This document shows, piece after piece, positions 42,306 through 51,747 of a stretch of DNA of 64,000 nt (position 1 is the first letter of the stretch; the number at the start of each line of letters is the position of its first letter). The DNA is taken from positions 124,001-188,000 of the forward strand of contig JASGLD010000004.1 in NCBI GenBank assembly GCA_049840395.1, read 5' to 3'. The notes under the pieces are model-generated. The model saw only the letters and a program-made list of their open reading frames with translations. It was not told the DNA's origin and searched no databases. Source of the stretch: CAILZL01 sp049840395 (lineage in GTDB: Bacteria > Pseudomonadota > Gammaproteobacteria > Steroidobacterales > Steroidobacteraceae). Made by a program: the position numbers and the translations under genes.

Positions 42306-44723
42306 CTACAAAAACTTCTCCAGCGCCAGCCGCAGTTCATCCATGGATTGATGCCGCTTCATCTTGTCCACCGACATGGCTTTGACCACCAGCTCCGACA
42401 ATTCCTTGGGCAGTTGTGGATTCACATCAATGGGCGCCTTGGCCTTGCCTTGTACGTGTTGGTACATCACGGACATGTGATCGCCGCGCGAGTAGGGCGG
42501 TACGCCGGTAAGCATTTCGTACAGGATTACACCCAGGCTGTAGATATCGGCGCGTTCGTCGACTTTCTTGCCCAGAATCTGCTCCGGCGCCATGTACTTG
42601 GGACTGCCGATGACGTAACCGGTCTTGGTCAGTTGCGTGTCGCCTTCCTTGTGTGCGGCTGCGACACCGAAGTCCACCACTTTCAGAAATTTTTCGCTGT
42701 TGACCAGGATATTGGCTGGCTTCAAGTCGCGATGCACGATGCCGGCTAGATGCGCCACGGCCATGCCGGTGGCGATATCGCAGCCGTAACGCACCGCCTG
42801 CTGGGTGGCCAGCGGTTTGTCGTTGACGATTTCGCTGCCCAACGGATGTGAAGGGAAGTATTCCATCGAGATGGCGTACAGACCGCGCATGTAGACGAAG
42901 TCGTAGATGCGGATGACGTTCTTGTGCGTAATCTTGCGTGAGTAACGCAGCTCGTGCACGAAGCGCTTCATCATCTCCTCGTCCTGGGCGACGTTGGAGT
43001 TCAAGAACTTCAGGATCAGGCGTTCTTCCACCACCGAGTCTTCCACCAGCAGCACGGTACCGAAGGCGCCCTTGCCGATCTTCTCGATGTACTTGTAGCG
43101 GCCTTCAATGAGATCGCCGGGTTTCAGCGTGTTGATATCCAGTTTGGCGGCTTGCGCAGTTTCTTCGGCGCTCTTAACGATGCTGCTGATGTCGGCCTTT
43201 TCGATGAGCAGGGTCTTGGCTGTCTCGGTCGATCTGGTCTCGGACATCCTGACATTGGCCGTCTTCTGTTGTGCCGCTACTGACGCGGTTGAGTAGCGGC
43301 CATCCAAATCTTCCAGTGCATGTTCGGCGGCGCGGATCAGCGTGTCGTCGTTGGAGCCTTGCGTGGCGGATTGAATATAGGTGCGAATGCTGTCGGCACG
43401 GCGTTCGTCTGCAACCCGGGCCAGGGCGTTTACCGCTTCGATCTTGGTTTCGCGTTCGCCATGAGTCAGCAGTTTGGTTAGCGCTTCCAAACCGCGTGGA
43501 TCGCCAATCTTGCCGAGCGCGCGGGCCACGGCCGGAAAGGCGCGTACGTTGCTGCCATTCGCCATTTCGATGAGGGCCGGCACGGCTTTCTTGCTGCCGA
43601 TCTCAGCCAGTGCATCGACGGCGCGTTCGGCCACCCACCAATCCTTATCCTTGGTGGCGTCGATCAGGAAGTTGACGGCGCGTTCGTCCTTGGTCTGGTT
43701 GAGGATTTCGATGGCCGCGCGGCGCACTTCCTCGTCTTCATCGCGCACCAATTCCAGTACGGCGTCCACGACTCGTGGGCCACCGATCTTGCCCAGGGCG
43801 TCGGCGGCGCGGCTGCGCACCCACCAGTCATCGTCCTTGATCACCTGCAACAGTTGCTTGATGTCCTTGCTGGTGCCCAGGGCGTTCAATACTTCCACGG
43901 CGGCGCGACGCGAATACTCGTTTTCGTCCTTCAGCACCGGCACCAGGTACTTCATGGTCTGCGGGTCTTTGGCGCGAATGATCAATTCGACGGCCTTGTT
44001 CTGTACTTCGATGTCGCCATCGCTGAGTAGCTGGCATACCGGCTCGATCTCGACCGTGGCCTTCATGCGCACCAGTGCGTTCAAGGCTGCCTGGCGAATG
44101 AGTTTGTTGGGGTCTTTCAACAGCCGCTGCATGGAGCGCGCCACGTCGGGACGATCGAAACGCGACAGGATGTTGACGATGTGGGTGCGCGCCACCGTGT
44201 CCTTGCCTTCCATGCGGCTGATCAATTCGGGAACGGCATGTTCGTCGGCGATTTCACCGATGATTTTGAACAAGGCGGCTTTTTCGGTGGATTCCTGGTT
44301 GTAGGCCTGATTGAGCAGGTCGCGCAGATTGAAGCGCGCCTTGTGGGCGTTGATGACTTCCAGCACCACCGGGCGCGGCATGCCGGGCCGGCTGAGCTGT
44401 TCCAGTAACAAATTCGGCGGAAAATTGCGGCTGCTGGACAAGGCCCAGGACAGCGCCGCATTGGTGCGCGAGTCGCCATTGACCAAGGCATCCATCAACA
44501 TGGGAAAGGTTTTCTGGTCGAGCAGCTGCGTGAGAATTTCGACGAATGCCAGAGTTTCCTGCTTGCTGGCAGCCGGCAGTGCTTCGACGATTTTCGGGAT
44601 ACCGCCGGTGCCCAGGCGCGCCAACTTTCCCAACGCCTTCTGCACTTCGGGATGTTGTATATCGCCCTTGCTGCGGATCTCCTCGATCAGACGATCGGCT
44701 CTTAAATCATCGAAAAACTTCAT
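42306..44723 (-). CDS. Ser/Thr protein kinase with N-terminal HEAT repeats
   Basis: An 805-residue cytoplasmic protein. Residues 1-about 470 are a run of roughly 30-residue HEAT units (for example DDDWWVRSRAADALGKIGGPRVVDAVLELVRDEDEEVRRAAIEIL). A linker is followed by a Hanks-type kinase (about 535-800): GKGAFGTV glycine loop, Lys in RLILKFLN, HRDLKPANI catalytic loop, VVDFGVAA and KYMAPEQI. All catalytic residues are present. No membrane segment is seen, unlike PknB. It sits on the same strand before pilT and pilU, hinting at control of pili. Substrates are unknown. Confidence 0.9.
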   Translation of the reverse strand: MKFFDDLRADRLIEEIRSKGDIQHPEVQKALGKLARLGTGGIPKIVEALPAASKQETLAFVEILTQLLDQKTFPMLMDALVNGDSRTNAALSWALSSSRNFPPNLLLEQLSRPGMPRPVVLEVINAHKARFNLRDLLNQAYNQESTEKAALFKIIGEIADEHAVPELISRMEGKDTVARTHIVNILSRFDRPDVARSMQRLLKDPNKLIRQAALNALVRMKATVEIEPVCQLLSDGDIEVQNKAVELIIRAKDPQTMKYLVPVLKDENEYSRRAAVEVLNALGTSKDIKQLLQVIKDDDWWVRSRAADALGKIGGPRVVDAVLELVRDEDEEVRRAAIEILNQTKDERAVNFLIDATKDKDWWVAERAVDALAEIGSKKAVPALIEMANGSNVRAFPAVARALGKIGDPRGLEALTKLLTHGERETKIEAVNALARVADERRADSIRTYIQSATQGSNDDTLIRAAEHALEDLDGRYSTASVAAQQKTANVRMSETRSTETAKTLLIEKADISSIVKSAEETAQAAKLDINTLKPGDLIEGRYKYIEKIGKGAFGTVLLVEDSVVEERLILKFLNSNVAQDEEMMKRFVHELRYSRKITHKNVIRIYDFVYMRGLYAISMEYFPSHPLGSEIVNDKPLATQQAVRYGCDIATGMAVAHLAGIVHRDLKPANILVNSEKFLKVVDFGVAAAHKEGDTQLTKTGYVIGSPKYMAPEQILGKKVDERADIYSLGVILYEMLTGVPPYSRGDHMSVMYQHVQGKAKAPIDVNPQLPKELSELVVKAMSVDKMKRHQSMDELRLALEKFL

Positions 44724-44999
44724 CGACCGGTCTCGATATCCATTATTTAGATCAGTTATGAGTTACAGATGTGCACGGGGCCAGAGATTCAGGCACATCA
44801 ATGCCACTATAGCGGCAGCACAGGCCGGATGTATAAGCTTTCCGCCCCCTTAGCGGCGCGGCGATTATGCCATGTTGCGCGGTTCGAACACCAAGACCGA
44901 CAGGATGAGAAAGGGTTCACAGGCAGCCATGCGGGCGCGTCGATCCGCTACAATTGCGCCCCTTTGTCTCCCTGCAACCACCAAGGGTAATGAGCCTCC

Positions 45000-46085
45000 A
45001 TGTCGAGCGCGCCGCAATCACAGGCAGCACTGGCTGTCGCTGCCGAATTCGTCGAACCGGCAGCCGGGCTTGCCTTGGGCAGCACGGCAGCGCAATTGAA
45101 CTGGCTGGAGGGCGTGCCGGCCACCTTGGAAGTGGTGTTGCCCTATCCCCTGGGAAGGGCGGTCGAGGCGTTGCAGGTTGGTTTGACAGCGGCGTTGGCT
45201 GGCGTGGGTGCGCCTGCGGTGCGTGTTCGCACGGCAATTAATTCATCAGCTGTGCAGCAAAATGTTCAGCCCATCCAGGGCATCAAGAACATTTTGGTGG
45301 TGGCTTCCGGCAAGGGCGGTGTGGGTAAATCGACCACGGCGGCCAATCTGGCGCTGGCGCTGGCCAGCGACGGCGCGCGGGTGGGGCTGCTCGATGCCGA
45401 CATTTATGGCCCCAGCCAGGCGCGCATGATGGGGTTGACCGGCCAGCGGCCCAGCAGCAGCGATGGCAAGACCTTTCAGCCTCTGGACGCGCATGGCGTC
45501 AAAGTCATGTCGATTGGTTTGCTGGTGGATGACGAGCAGCCTATGGTTTGGCGCGGGCCCATGGTTACCCAGGCTTTGACCCAATTACTGCACGATTGCC
45601 GTTGGGGCGAATTGGATTACCTGGTCGTCGATATGCCGCCGGGCACCGGTGATATTCAATTGACTCTGGCGCAGCGCGTACCGGTCAGTGGCGCCGTGAT
45701 CGTTACCACGCCGCAGGACATTGCGTTGCTGGATGCGCGCAAGGGGCTGAAGATGTTCGAAAAGGTGAATGTGCCGGTGCTGGGCATTGTCGAGAATATG
45801 AGCACCCACATTTGTTCCAACTGTGGTCATGAAGAACATGTGTTCGGCGCCGGTGGCGGTGCGCGCATGGCTGCTCAGTATGGAGTGGATCTGCTGGCCG
45901 AATTGCCCCTGCACATTGATATTCGGACCCAGGCGGACGAGGGCAGGCCGACGGTGGTGGCCGATCCTGCCGGCGCGCTGACGCAGGCTTATTTAAGTTT
46001 GGCGCGACGCACCAGTGCACGACTGGCGCGGCATGCAGCGCAGGCGGCGCGGCCGATGCCGAAGATCGAGATAGACGCCAGCTGA
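45000..46085 (+). CDS. apbC: Iron-sulfur cluster carrier ATPase ApbC/Mrp
   Basis: A 361-residue P-loop NTPase. Deviant Walker A GKGGVGKSTTAANLA, switch DADIYGPSQARMMG, LDYLVVDMPPGTGDIQL, and the cluster-binding Cys pair CSNC in MSTHICSNCGHEEHVFG. An N-terminal MIP18-like part (about 1-80) is present but degenerate. It transfers Fe-S clusters to apo-proteins. Divergent from the kinase gene; next to dcd, a pairing common in gammaproteobacteria. Confidence 0.94.
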   Translation: MSSAPQSQAALAVAAEFVEPAAGLALGSTAAQLNWLEGVPATLEVVLPYPLGRAVEALQVGLTAALAGVGAPAVRVRTAINSSAVQQNVQPIQGIKNILVVASGKGGVGKSTTAANLALALASDGARVGLLDADIYGPSQARMMGLTGQRPSSSDGKTFQPLDAHGVKVMSIGLLVDDEQPMVWRGPMVTQALTQLLHDCRWGELDYLVVDMPPGTGDIQLTLAQRVPVSGAVIVTTPQDIALLDARKGLKMFEKVNVPVLGIVENMSTHICSNCGHEEHVFGAGGGARMAAQYGVDLLAELPLHIDIRTQADEGRPTVVADPAGALTQAYLSLARRTSARLARHAAQAARPMPKIEIDAS

Positions 46086-46183
46086 TATCCAGCTGATACA
46101 CAGGGTTGATGTAGGCTGGGGACTGTACCCGGCCTGTGTAAAAGAATTTTTGAAACGCGAGTTACTTTAGTGAGAGTTGTGGG

Positions 46184-46750
46184 ATGAGCATCAAATCAGA
46201 CCGTTGGATACGTCGCATGGCCGAGCAGCACGGCATGATCGAACCGTTTGCCCCTGGCCAGGTGCGCGTGGCCAACGATCAAAAGATCATTTCCTACGGC
46301 ACTTCCAGCTATGGCTACGACGTGCGCTGCGCCAACGAATTTAAGATCTTCACCAATATCAATTCGACCATCGTTGATCCGAAGGCTTTCGATCCGAACA
46401 GCTTCGTTGATGTGAGATCGGATATCTGCATCATCCCACCGAATTCGTTTGCATTGGCGCGCACGGTAGAGTTCTTTCGTATTCCGCGCAGCGTGTTGAC
46501 GGTGTGTCTGGGTAAATCAACTTATGCGCGCTGCGGCATCATTGTGAACGTCACGCCGCTGGAGCCGGAGTGGGAAGGTCATGTGACGCTGGAGTTTTCC
46601 AACACAACGCCGTTGCCGGCGAAGATTTATGCCAATGAAGGCGTGGCGCAGATGTTGTTCTTCGAATCCGACGAAGTTTGCGAAACTTCGTATCGTGATC
46701 GTGGTGGTAAGTATCAGGGGCAGACGGGCGTGACGCTGCCGAAGGCCTAA
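46184..46750 (+). CDS. dcd: dCTP deaminase
   Basis: A 188-residue trimeric-fold protein: SIKSDRWIRRMAEQ, ISYGTSSYGYDVR, CIIPPNSFALARTVEFFRIP, GKSTYARCGIIVNVTPLEPEWEGHVTLEFSN with the catalytic Glu, and the C-terminal YRDRGGKYQGQTGVTLPK. It deaminates dCTP to dUTP for dTTP synthesis. Length and motifs are standard. Confidence 0.97.
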   Translation: MSIKSDRWIRRMAEQHGMIEPFAPGQVRVANDQKIISYGTSSYGYDVRCANEFKIFTNINSTIVDPKAFDPNSFVDVRSDICIIPPNSFALARTVEFFRIPRSVLTVCLGKSTYARCGIIVNVTPLEPEWEGHVTLEFSNTTPLPAKIYANEGVAQMLFFESDEVCETSYRDRGGKYQGQTGVTLPKA

Positions 46751-46760
46751 ACAGTTACAG

Positions 46761-46797
46761 GGCGGGTTTAGTGTTTCTCCGCGCTTACCCGCCCTAC
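46761..46797 (-). repeat. REP-like hairpin with GTAG foot between convergent genes
   Basis: On the minus strand GTAG is followed by GGCGGGT, a 19-base loop and ACCCGCC. The foot matches the RAYT-type REPs but the stem differs. The TAG stop of the DUF3108 gene lies within it. It may also act as a transcription barrier between dcd and the DUF3108 gene. Confidence 0.5.
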
Positions 46798-47540
46798 AGG
46801 GCTTTGTAGCTTTTCAACTCCATAACGATGTCGACCTTGCCCTTGCTGCTGCGCTCAGCGCGCACGGGGATATAGCCCAACTTGGGCGCATACCAATAAC
46901 GTGTGCTGCGACTGCTGCCGGTGCGTTCGCTTTTCAGCACGGCCGCGTCATAGCTTCCTGCTGCGACGTTCACCTGTTCTGTGCCTTGTTGCACGATGGT
47001 GTATTCCTGCAGCTCATTCTTTTCCAACATGGTCAATTTGCCGGGTTCGCGGCCTGCCTGTAGAGCTAAAGACGCAGCTAGTTGAATGCTCAAACGATCC
47101 TGTGTGCCGCGCGGCAGCGTCAAGGTGAAGTCGCTGTCTTCATAACGACCGGCCACCGAATTTCGGCTCCAATCGAATTGATAGCTGATGTCCTTGCCGG
47201 TGTTCTTGCTGCCGTCTTCGGAATGAAATTGCACCGGTCGCAATCCCGATTCGTCTAGCAGTATTTGCGAACTATCTTCGGCTTGATCGCTGGCGAACAG
47301 GCTGCCCAGGAAATTCGGCAGCAAGTGCGAACTGAATACGTAACGACCATTGCCTTCGCTTTTGAGCGTGAACTCGATTTCACCGCCGCTCATGCCGCGA
47401 TATTTCACTCCGTAACGCGCCGTATAAGGCTTCAAAGAAGGTGCTTGCGCAGAATTGCCTGTTGTTGAACTGCTTTGCGCGGCAGCGCCATTCACGATGA
47501 GTAGCGTGGCCAGCAACGGTAGAAGAGGTTGGATACGCAC
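46794..47540 (-). CDS. DUF3108 domain exported protein
   Basis: A 248-residue protein with a signal peptide ending near NGAAAQS. The DUF3108 core shows LKPYTARYGVKYRGMSGGEIEFTLKSEGNGRYVFSSHL, RPVQFHSEDGSKNTGKDISYQFDW, LPRGTQDRLSIQLA and RYWYAPKLGYIPVRAERS. Function unknown; the fold is a lipid-chaperone-like beta structure, and relatives lie near purN/purM in many gammaproteobacteria, as here. It starts 22 bases after the purN stop, so it is probably co-transcribed with purM-purN. Confidence 0.85.
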   Translation of the reverse strand: MRIQPLLPLLATLLIVNGAAAQSSSTTGNSAQAPSLKPYTARYGVKYRGMSGGEIEFTLKSEGNGRYVFSSHLLPNFLGSLFASDQAEDSSQILLDESGLRPVQFHSEDGSKNTGKDISYQFDWSRNSVAGRYEDSDFTLTLPRGTQDRLSIQLAASLALQAGREPGKLTMLEKNELQEYTIVQQGTEQVNVAAGSYDAAVLKSERTGSSRSTRYWYAPKLGYIPVRAERSSKGKVDIVMELKSYKAL

Positions 47541-47562
47541 GATAGTTAAAGTCTCGCAAAGA

Positions 47563-48228
47563 CTAACGGCTGTTATTCAAGACCTGCAGCGGTTGCTGGA
47601 GTTCCTGGCCATCCAGCAGTAACAAATTGTTCCGACAGGTTAGACGGCCGGTGGCGAATAACTCTACTGCACGCGGAAAAATTTGATGCTCTTGTTGTAG
47701 GACTCGAGCGGACAGTGTGGCTTCGTCGTCGCCTTGCAGCACGGGGACGCGCGCCTGAATGATCAGTGGACCACCGTCCAGTTCCTCGGTGACCACATGC
47801 ACACTGGCGCCATGTTCGAGGTCGCCGGCTTCAAGCGCGCGACGATGCGTGTGCAAGCCGCGATACTTGGGTAGTAGCGAGGGGTGGATGTTGAGCAATT
47901 GATCGCGGAAGTGCTGAATGAAGTTTCCGCTGAGGATGCGCATGAAGCCCGCGAGGATGACCAATTGCGGATTGAAGCTGCTTACCAACTCAGCCAACGC
48001 CTTGTCGAATTCACTGCGTTCACTGAATTGTTTGGGATTCAGCGTGGCGGTGGCAATGCCCAACTGCGCGGCGCTGCTCAATCCCTTGGCATCGGCGCGA
48101 TCGCTGATGACCGCTTTCACTTCAATCGCCAGCTCGCCGCTTTGTGCCAGGGTGGCCAGACGCAGCATGTTGCTGCCGGTGCCCGAGATCAGGATGACCA
48201 CGGGCAACTTCGTCGCTGTAGCGGTCAT
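47563..48228 (-). CDS. purN: Phosphoribosylglycinamide formyltransferase PurN
   Basis: A 221-residue enzyme. GTGSNM phosphate loop, LAGFMRILSG, catalytic Asn-His in LLNIHPSLLPKYRGLHTH and the Asp in EELDGGPLI. It formylates GAR with 10-formyl-THF in purine synthesis. The ATG overlaps the purM stop by 4 bases. Confidence 0.96.
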   Translation of the reverse strand: MTATATKLPVVILISGTGSNMLRLATLAQSGELAIEVKAVISDRADAKGLSSAAQLGIATATLNPKQFSERSEFDKALAELVSSFNPQLVILAGFMRILSGNFIQHFRDQLLNIHPSLLPKYRGLHTHRRALEAGDLEHGASVHVVTEELDGGPLIIQARVPVLQGDDEATLSARVLQQEHQIFPRAVELFATGRLTCRNNLLLLDGQELQQPLQVLNNSR

Positions 48229-49262
48229 CCGTTGTTCACTACCACGCCGCCATTGCCCTGGCGTACCGTGCCGATCACGAAGGCCGGTTCATTCATGGAT
48301 TTCAGAATGCTTAAAGCTTGATCGACCTTGTCCGGTGCAACACAAATGGTCATACCTACGCCGCAATTAAAGGTGCGCAACATTTCGTGCTCGTCGATGT
48401 TGCCCTGTAGCTGCAACCACTGAAACACGGGCGGCAAGGTCCAGCTGTTGCGGTTGATCACGACTTCCAGGCCCTCAGGCACCACGCGTGGGATGTTCTC
48501 CAGCAAGCCGCCGCCAGTGATGTGCGCCACGCCGTGCACAGGCAACTGCTGCATCAAGGCCAGCACGGTCTTCACATAAATGCGCGTCGGCGCCAACAGC
48601 GCGTCGTACAACAGGCCATCGCCCAACTTGGTTTCGGGGGTGGCGTGCGCGCGTTCCAGCAATTTGCGGATCAACGAATAGCCATTGGAATGGGGGCCGG
48701 AGGACGGCAGTGCGATCAGTACATCACCAGCCTTGGTGTTGCTGCCGTCGATAATCCGGTCCTTTTCGACAATACCCACCGAAAAGCCAGCCAGGTCGTA
48801 GTCGCCTGCGGCATACATGCCGGGCATTTCCGCTGTCTCACCGCCGATTAAGGCGCAGCCAGCCAGTACGCAGCCGTCGACGATGCCCTTGATCACCGAC
48901 TCAGCCACATCGACGCTGAGCTTGCCGGTGGCGTAGTAATCGAGGAAGTACAGCGGCTCGGCGCCTTGCACCACCACGTCGTTGACGCACATGCCGACCA
49001 GATCGATGCCGATGGTGTCGTGACGACCCGTTTCAATGGCCAGTCGCAGCTTGGTGCCCACACCGTCGGTACCGGAGACCAGCACCGGTTTTTTGTAGCG
49101 GTCCAGTGGCACTTCGAACAGCGCGCCGAAGCCGCCCAGACCGCCCATGACTTCCTTGCGCATCGAGCGTTTGACATGGGGCTTGATGCGTTCGACAAGG
49201 GCTTCGCCCGCATCGATATCGACGCCGGCATCGCGATAGGTCAGGGATTGTTGGTCGGACAT
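48225..49262 (-). CDS. purM: Phosphoribosylformylglycinamidine cyclo-ligase PurM
   Basis: 345 residues from ATG 49262 (SDQQSLTYRDAGVDIDAGEALVERIKP). The frame is open for 580 bases further upstream, but that part is antisense to the DUF2066 gene and not PurM-like. Motifs: GGFGALFEVP, GTDGVGTKLRLA, GIDLVGMCVNDVVVQGAEPLYFLDYYATGKL, GGETAEMPGMY, SSGPHSNGYSLIRK and HITGGGLLENIPR. It makes aminoimidazole ribotide. Divergent from the DUF2066 gene. Confidence 0.96.
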   Translation of the reverse strand: MSDQQSLTYRDAGVDIDAGEALVERIKPHVKRSMRKEVMGGLGGFGALFEVPLDRYKKPVLVSGTDGVGTKLRLAIETGRHDTIGIDLVGMCVNDVVVQGAEPLYFLDYYATGKLSVDVAESVIKGIVDGCVLAGCALIGGETAEMPGMYAAGDYDLAGFSVGIVEKDRIIDGSNTKAGDVLIALPSSGPHSNGYSLIRKLLERAHATPETKLGDGLLYDALLAPTRIYVKTVLALMQQLPVHGVAHITGGGLLENIPRVVPEGLEVVINRNSWTLPPVFQWLQLQGNIDEHEMLRTFNCGVGMTICVAPDKVDQALSILKSMNEPAFVIGTVRQGNGGVVVNNG

Positions 49263-49376
49263 GCAGAACTCAATTGCAGCTAGGGAGTCATTAGAATGGG
49301 GATGCGCCACAGAGTGCGGCCATCCGGGCTGTGCTATTTTACACAGCCAACCATGGCACTGAATGCAAATCACGGC

Positions 49377-50405
49377 ATGTACACCCGGGCTCTGCCTAAT
49401 TTTTTGAAAAACACGCGAATGAATGCGGCAGCCGCAGTGTGCTGGGCCTGGCTGGCGTGTCTGTTGTTGATGGTGTATGGCGTGGCGCAGGCCGCCGCCG
49501 TCAATGGTCTTTACGACGCTACAGTGCGCGTCAAGGATCGGGCCGAAGCCACACGCACCGCGGCCTATGCCACGGCGCTGGGCATTGTGCTTACCAAGGT
49601 CAGCGGTCGCAGCGATGCGGCGACGCGGGTCGGCGCTGGCCTCAATGGTGCCGCCCGCTATGTGCAGCGTTACAGCTACTTGGCGAACGGTCAGCTGGAA
49701 GTGGGCTTCGAGCCCAAGTCGATCAACGTCCTGTTGGAACAGGCGGGTCTGCCGCTGTGGGAACGTGAGCGTCCCAATACACTGGTGGTGTATCCGCAGG
49801 CGTTGCAGGGTTTGCGCGAAGCCAGCATGGCCACGGAACAAACCGCCAAACTCCGCGGTGTGCCCATCGTCTGGGCTAATGGTGAAACCAGCGAGCAGTT
49901 TTCCGCCACCTCCACCCAGCAGTTGCAGGAATTGGCGCGCCGCTACGATGCGTCCGCAGTGCTGCTGGCGCGTGTAAATCCGAGCGCGGTGACCGCTGCC
50001 AGTCTGCGTTGGCAGATGGTGTTCAATGGCGGCACGCAGGAAATGGCCGGCTCCGCCGAGGAGGGGCCCAATCTGGCGGCGGACGTACTGGGGCGTTACT
50101 ACGCTTCGGCCGGTAAGGAGACCACACGGCTGGTCTTGGAAGTGGCGGGGATGGATAACCTGGATGCCTATGCCAACACGTTGAGCTATGTCGGCAATCT
50201 GTTAATGGTGCGCAACGTCGCGGTGGAATCGCTGCAGCGCGATGTATTGCGTGTGCAACTGGATGTGCGTGGCAGCCAAGAGTCATTGCGGCGGGCTTTG
50301 GCTATCGATCAACGATTGATTGAAGTTCCGTCGCCGGTGATCGACGCCACGGCGCAGCCAGGCGGTTCGGCCAACACTCTGATCTATCGTTATCGTTCGC
50401 AGTAG
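49377..50405 (+). CDS. DUF2066 domain exported protein
   Basis: About 342 residues from ATG 49377. That start gives a normal signal peptide with a basic n-region (YTRALPNFLKNTRMN) before the hydrophobic core; ATG 49419 would leave no positive charge and the frame opens at 49296. The mature protein begins VNGLYDATVRVKDRAEATRTAAYATALGIVLTKVSGRSDA, as in DUF2066 proteins next to hda in other gammaproteobacteria. Function unknown. It precedes the CDP-alcohol phosphatidyltransferase and hda genes. Confidence 0.8.
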   Translation: MYTRALPNFLKNTRMNAAAAVCWAWLACLLLMVYGVAQAAAVNGLYDATVRVKDRAEATRTAAYATALGIVLTKVSGRSDAATRVGAGLNGAARYVQRYSYLANGQLEVGFEPKSINVLLEQAGLPLWERERPNTLVVYPQALQGLREASMATEQTAKLRGVPIVWANGETSEQFSATSTQQLQELARRYDASAVLLARVNPSAVTAASLRWQMVFNGGTQEMAGSAEEGPNLAADVLGRYYASAGKETTRLVLEVAGMDNLDAYANTLSYVGNLLMVRNVAVESLQRDVLRVQLDVRGSQESLRRALAIDQRLIEVPSPVIDATAQPGGSANTLIYRYRSQ

Positions 50406-50422
50406 ATCTGCATTCACTACGC

Positions 50423-51001
50423 ATGACTTTGAGCTGGTTGCCAAACGGATTGTGTTTCCTGCGCATGTTGTTAGCGCCGCCTACGGCCTGGCTGCTGATG
50501 CAGGCCGAGTACTGGTTGACCTTGCTGGTGTTCTTTATCGCAGCAGTGACCGATGCCGCTGATGGCTATCTGGCCAAGCGTTTTCACTGGGAAAGCGAAT
50601 TGGGCAAGGCGCTGGATCCTTTGGCGGACAAACTGTTGTTGATTACTGTGTTTGTCACCTTGGCGATACTGGGTTTGATACCGGTCTGGTTGGCAACACT
50701 GGTGGTGCTGCGCGATGTAGTCATTACCAGTGGCGCGATTGCCTATCGATTGCTGCATGGCCCATTGTTGGATGCGGCGCCGACCGTTATTAGCAAACTC
50801 AATACTTTGCTGCAGATTTTGTACGTCTTTGCCGTGGTATTTACCGCCGCCATGTCATGGCAATTGCCAGTGGTGCTGTCTGCAATGGCTTGGTTGGTAT
50901 TGGCTAGTACATTAAGCAGTGGTGTGGACTATGTGCTGACCTACAGCAGGCGCGCAGCGGTGGCGAGTCGAGCCAAGCGTGATCGATGTGATGGCAACTG
51001 A
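50423..51001 (+). CDS. CDP-alcohol phosphatidyltransferase family protein (PgsA-like)
   Basis: A 192-residue membrane enzyme with the CDP-alcohol signature spread over TDAADGYLAKRFHWESELGKALDPLADKLL (the D..DG..A...G...D...D pattern is complete). Several helices follow. It joins a CDP-diacylglycerol to an alcohol, most likely glycerol-3-phosphate. It may be the housekeeping PgsA or a paralogue; a second copy cannot be excluded. Its 3' end overlaps the hda start. Confidence 0.85.
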   Translation: MTLSWLPNGLCFLRMLLAPPTAWLLMQAEYWLTLLVFFIAAVTDAADGYLAKRFHWESELGKALDPLADKLLLITVFVTLAILGLIPVWLATLVVLRDVVITSGAIAYRLLHGPLLDAAPTVISKLNTLLQILYVFAVVFTAAMSWQLPVVLSAMAWLVLASTLSSGVDYVLTYSRRAAVASRAKRDRCDGN

Positions 51002-51713
51002 AACCCGCGCCGCGCCGCGCCAACTGTCTTTGCCCATACGGTTGCGCGCCAGTTCCGTATTCAATAGCTATCACGTAGGTCCCAATGCCGACGTCATTGC
51101 CGTGCTCACCGATTTGCCGTCTGTGGGACCCAGTCCAGTGGTGTTTGTGTATGGTGGTGCCGGTGTGGGCAAGACACATCTGTTGCAGGCGTTGTGCGCG
51201 CGTGCCGGCGAGCAGCAACAACAGGCGGCTTATCTGCCGCTGCGTGAACTGCATGCCTATGGGCCGGAACTGTTGGCAGGCGCCGAAGTCATGTCGCTAG
51301 TGTGCCTGGATGACATCGGCATGGTGTTGCGCGATGGTGCATGGAATCGCGCCTTGTTCAGCCTGCATCGTGAACTGGAAGAGCGTGGTGGCAAGTTAGT
51401 GTTGGCTGACGAACAGCCACCGGCGGCCATTGAATTTGCGTTGAAGGATTTGTCTTCGCGCGTACTGGCCGGCACTGTGCTGCGTGTACAGGCACTACTG
51501 GAGTCCGATCAAATTGCGGCGTTGCGTTTGCATGCTCGGCAACGAGGTCTGGAGTTGCCGGATGATGTTGCGGCCTTCTTGTTACGCCGCCTGCCGCGCG
51601 ACATGAGCACACTGTGTGCATTTCTGGACGAATTGGATGTTGCTTCATTGGCCGAGCAACGCAAATTGACCATTCCTTTCGTCAAGCATGTGTGGGCGCG
51701 GCAGTCGTCTTAG
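50991..51713 (+). CDS. hda: DnaA regulatory inactivator Hda
   Basis: About 240 residues from ATG 50991 (a GTG at 50979 is also in frame). The N-terminal QLSLPI is the beta-clamp-binding motif. AAA+ features: FNSYHVGPNADVIAVL, GGAGVGKTHLLQALC, LVCLDDIGMV and a C-terminal helical lid. It promotes hydrolysis of DnaA-bound ATP after replication starts. The overlap with the phosphatidyltransferase gene suggests translational coupling. Confidence 0.93.
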   Translation: MATETRAAPRQLSLPIRLRASSVFNSYHVGPNADVIAVLTDLPSVGPSPVVFVYGGAGVGKTHLLQALCARAGEQQQQAAYLPLRELHAYGPELLAGAEVMSLVCLDDIGMVLRDGAWNRALFSLHRELEERGGKLVLADEQPPAAIEFALKDLSSRVLAGTVLRVQALLESDQIAALRLHARQRGLELPDDVAAFLLRRLPRDMSTLCAFLDELDVASLAEQRKLTIPFVKHVWARQSS

Positions 51714-51747
51714 TAGGGGCTATGCATGAGTCGTCTCTGGCTGTTGC

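Noticed and set aside
49263..49841. Upstream extension of the purM frame
   Set aside because: Antisense to the DUF2066 gene and not homologous to PurM; ATG 49262 fits the family.
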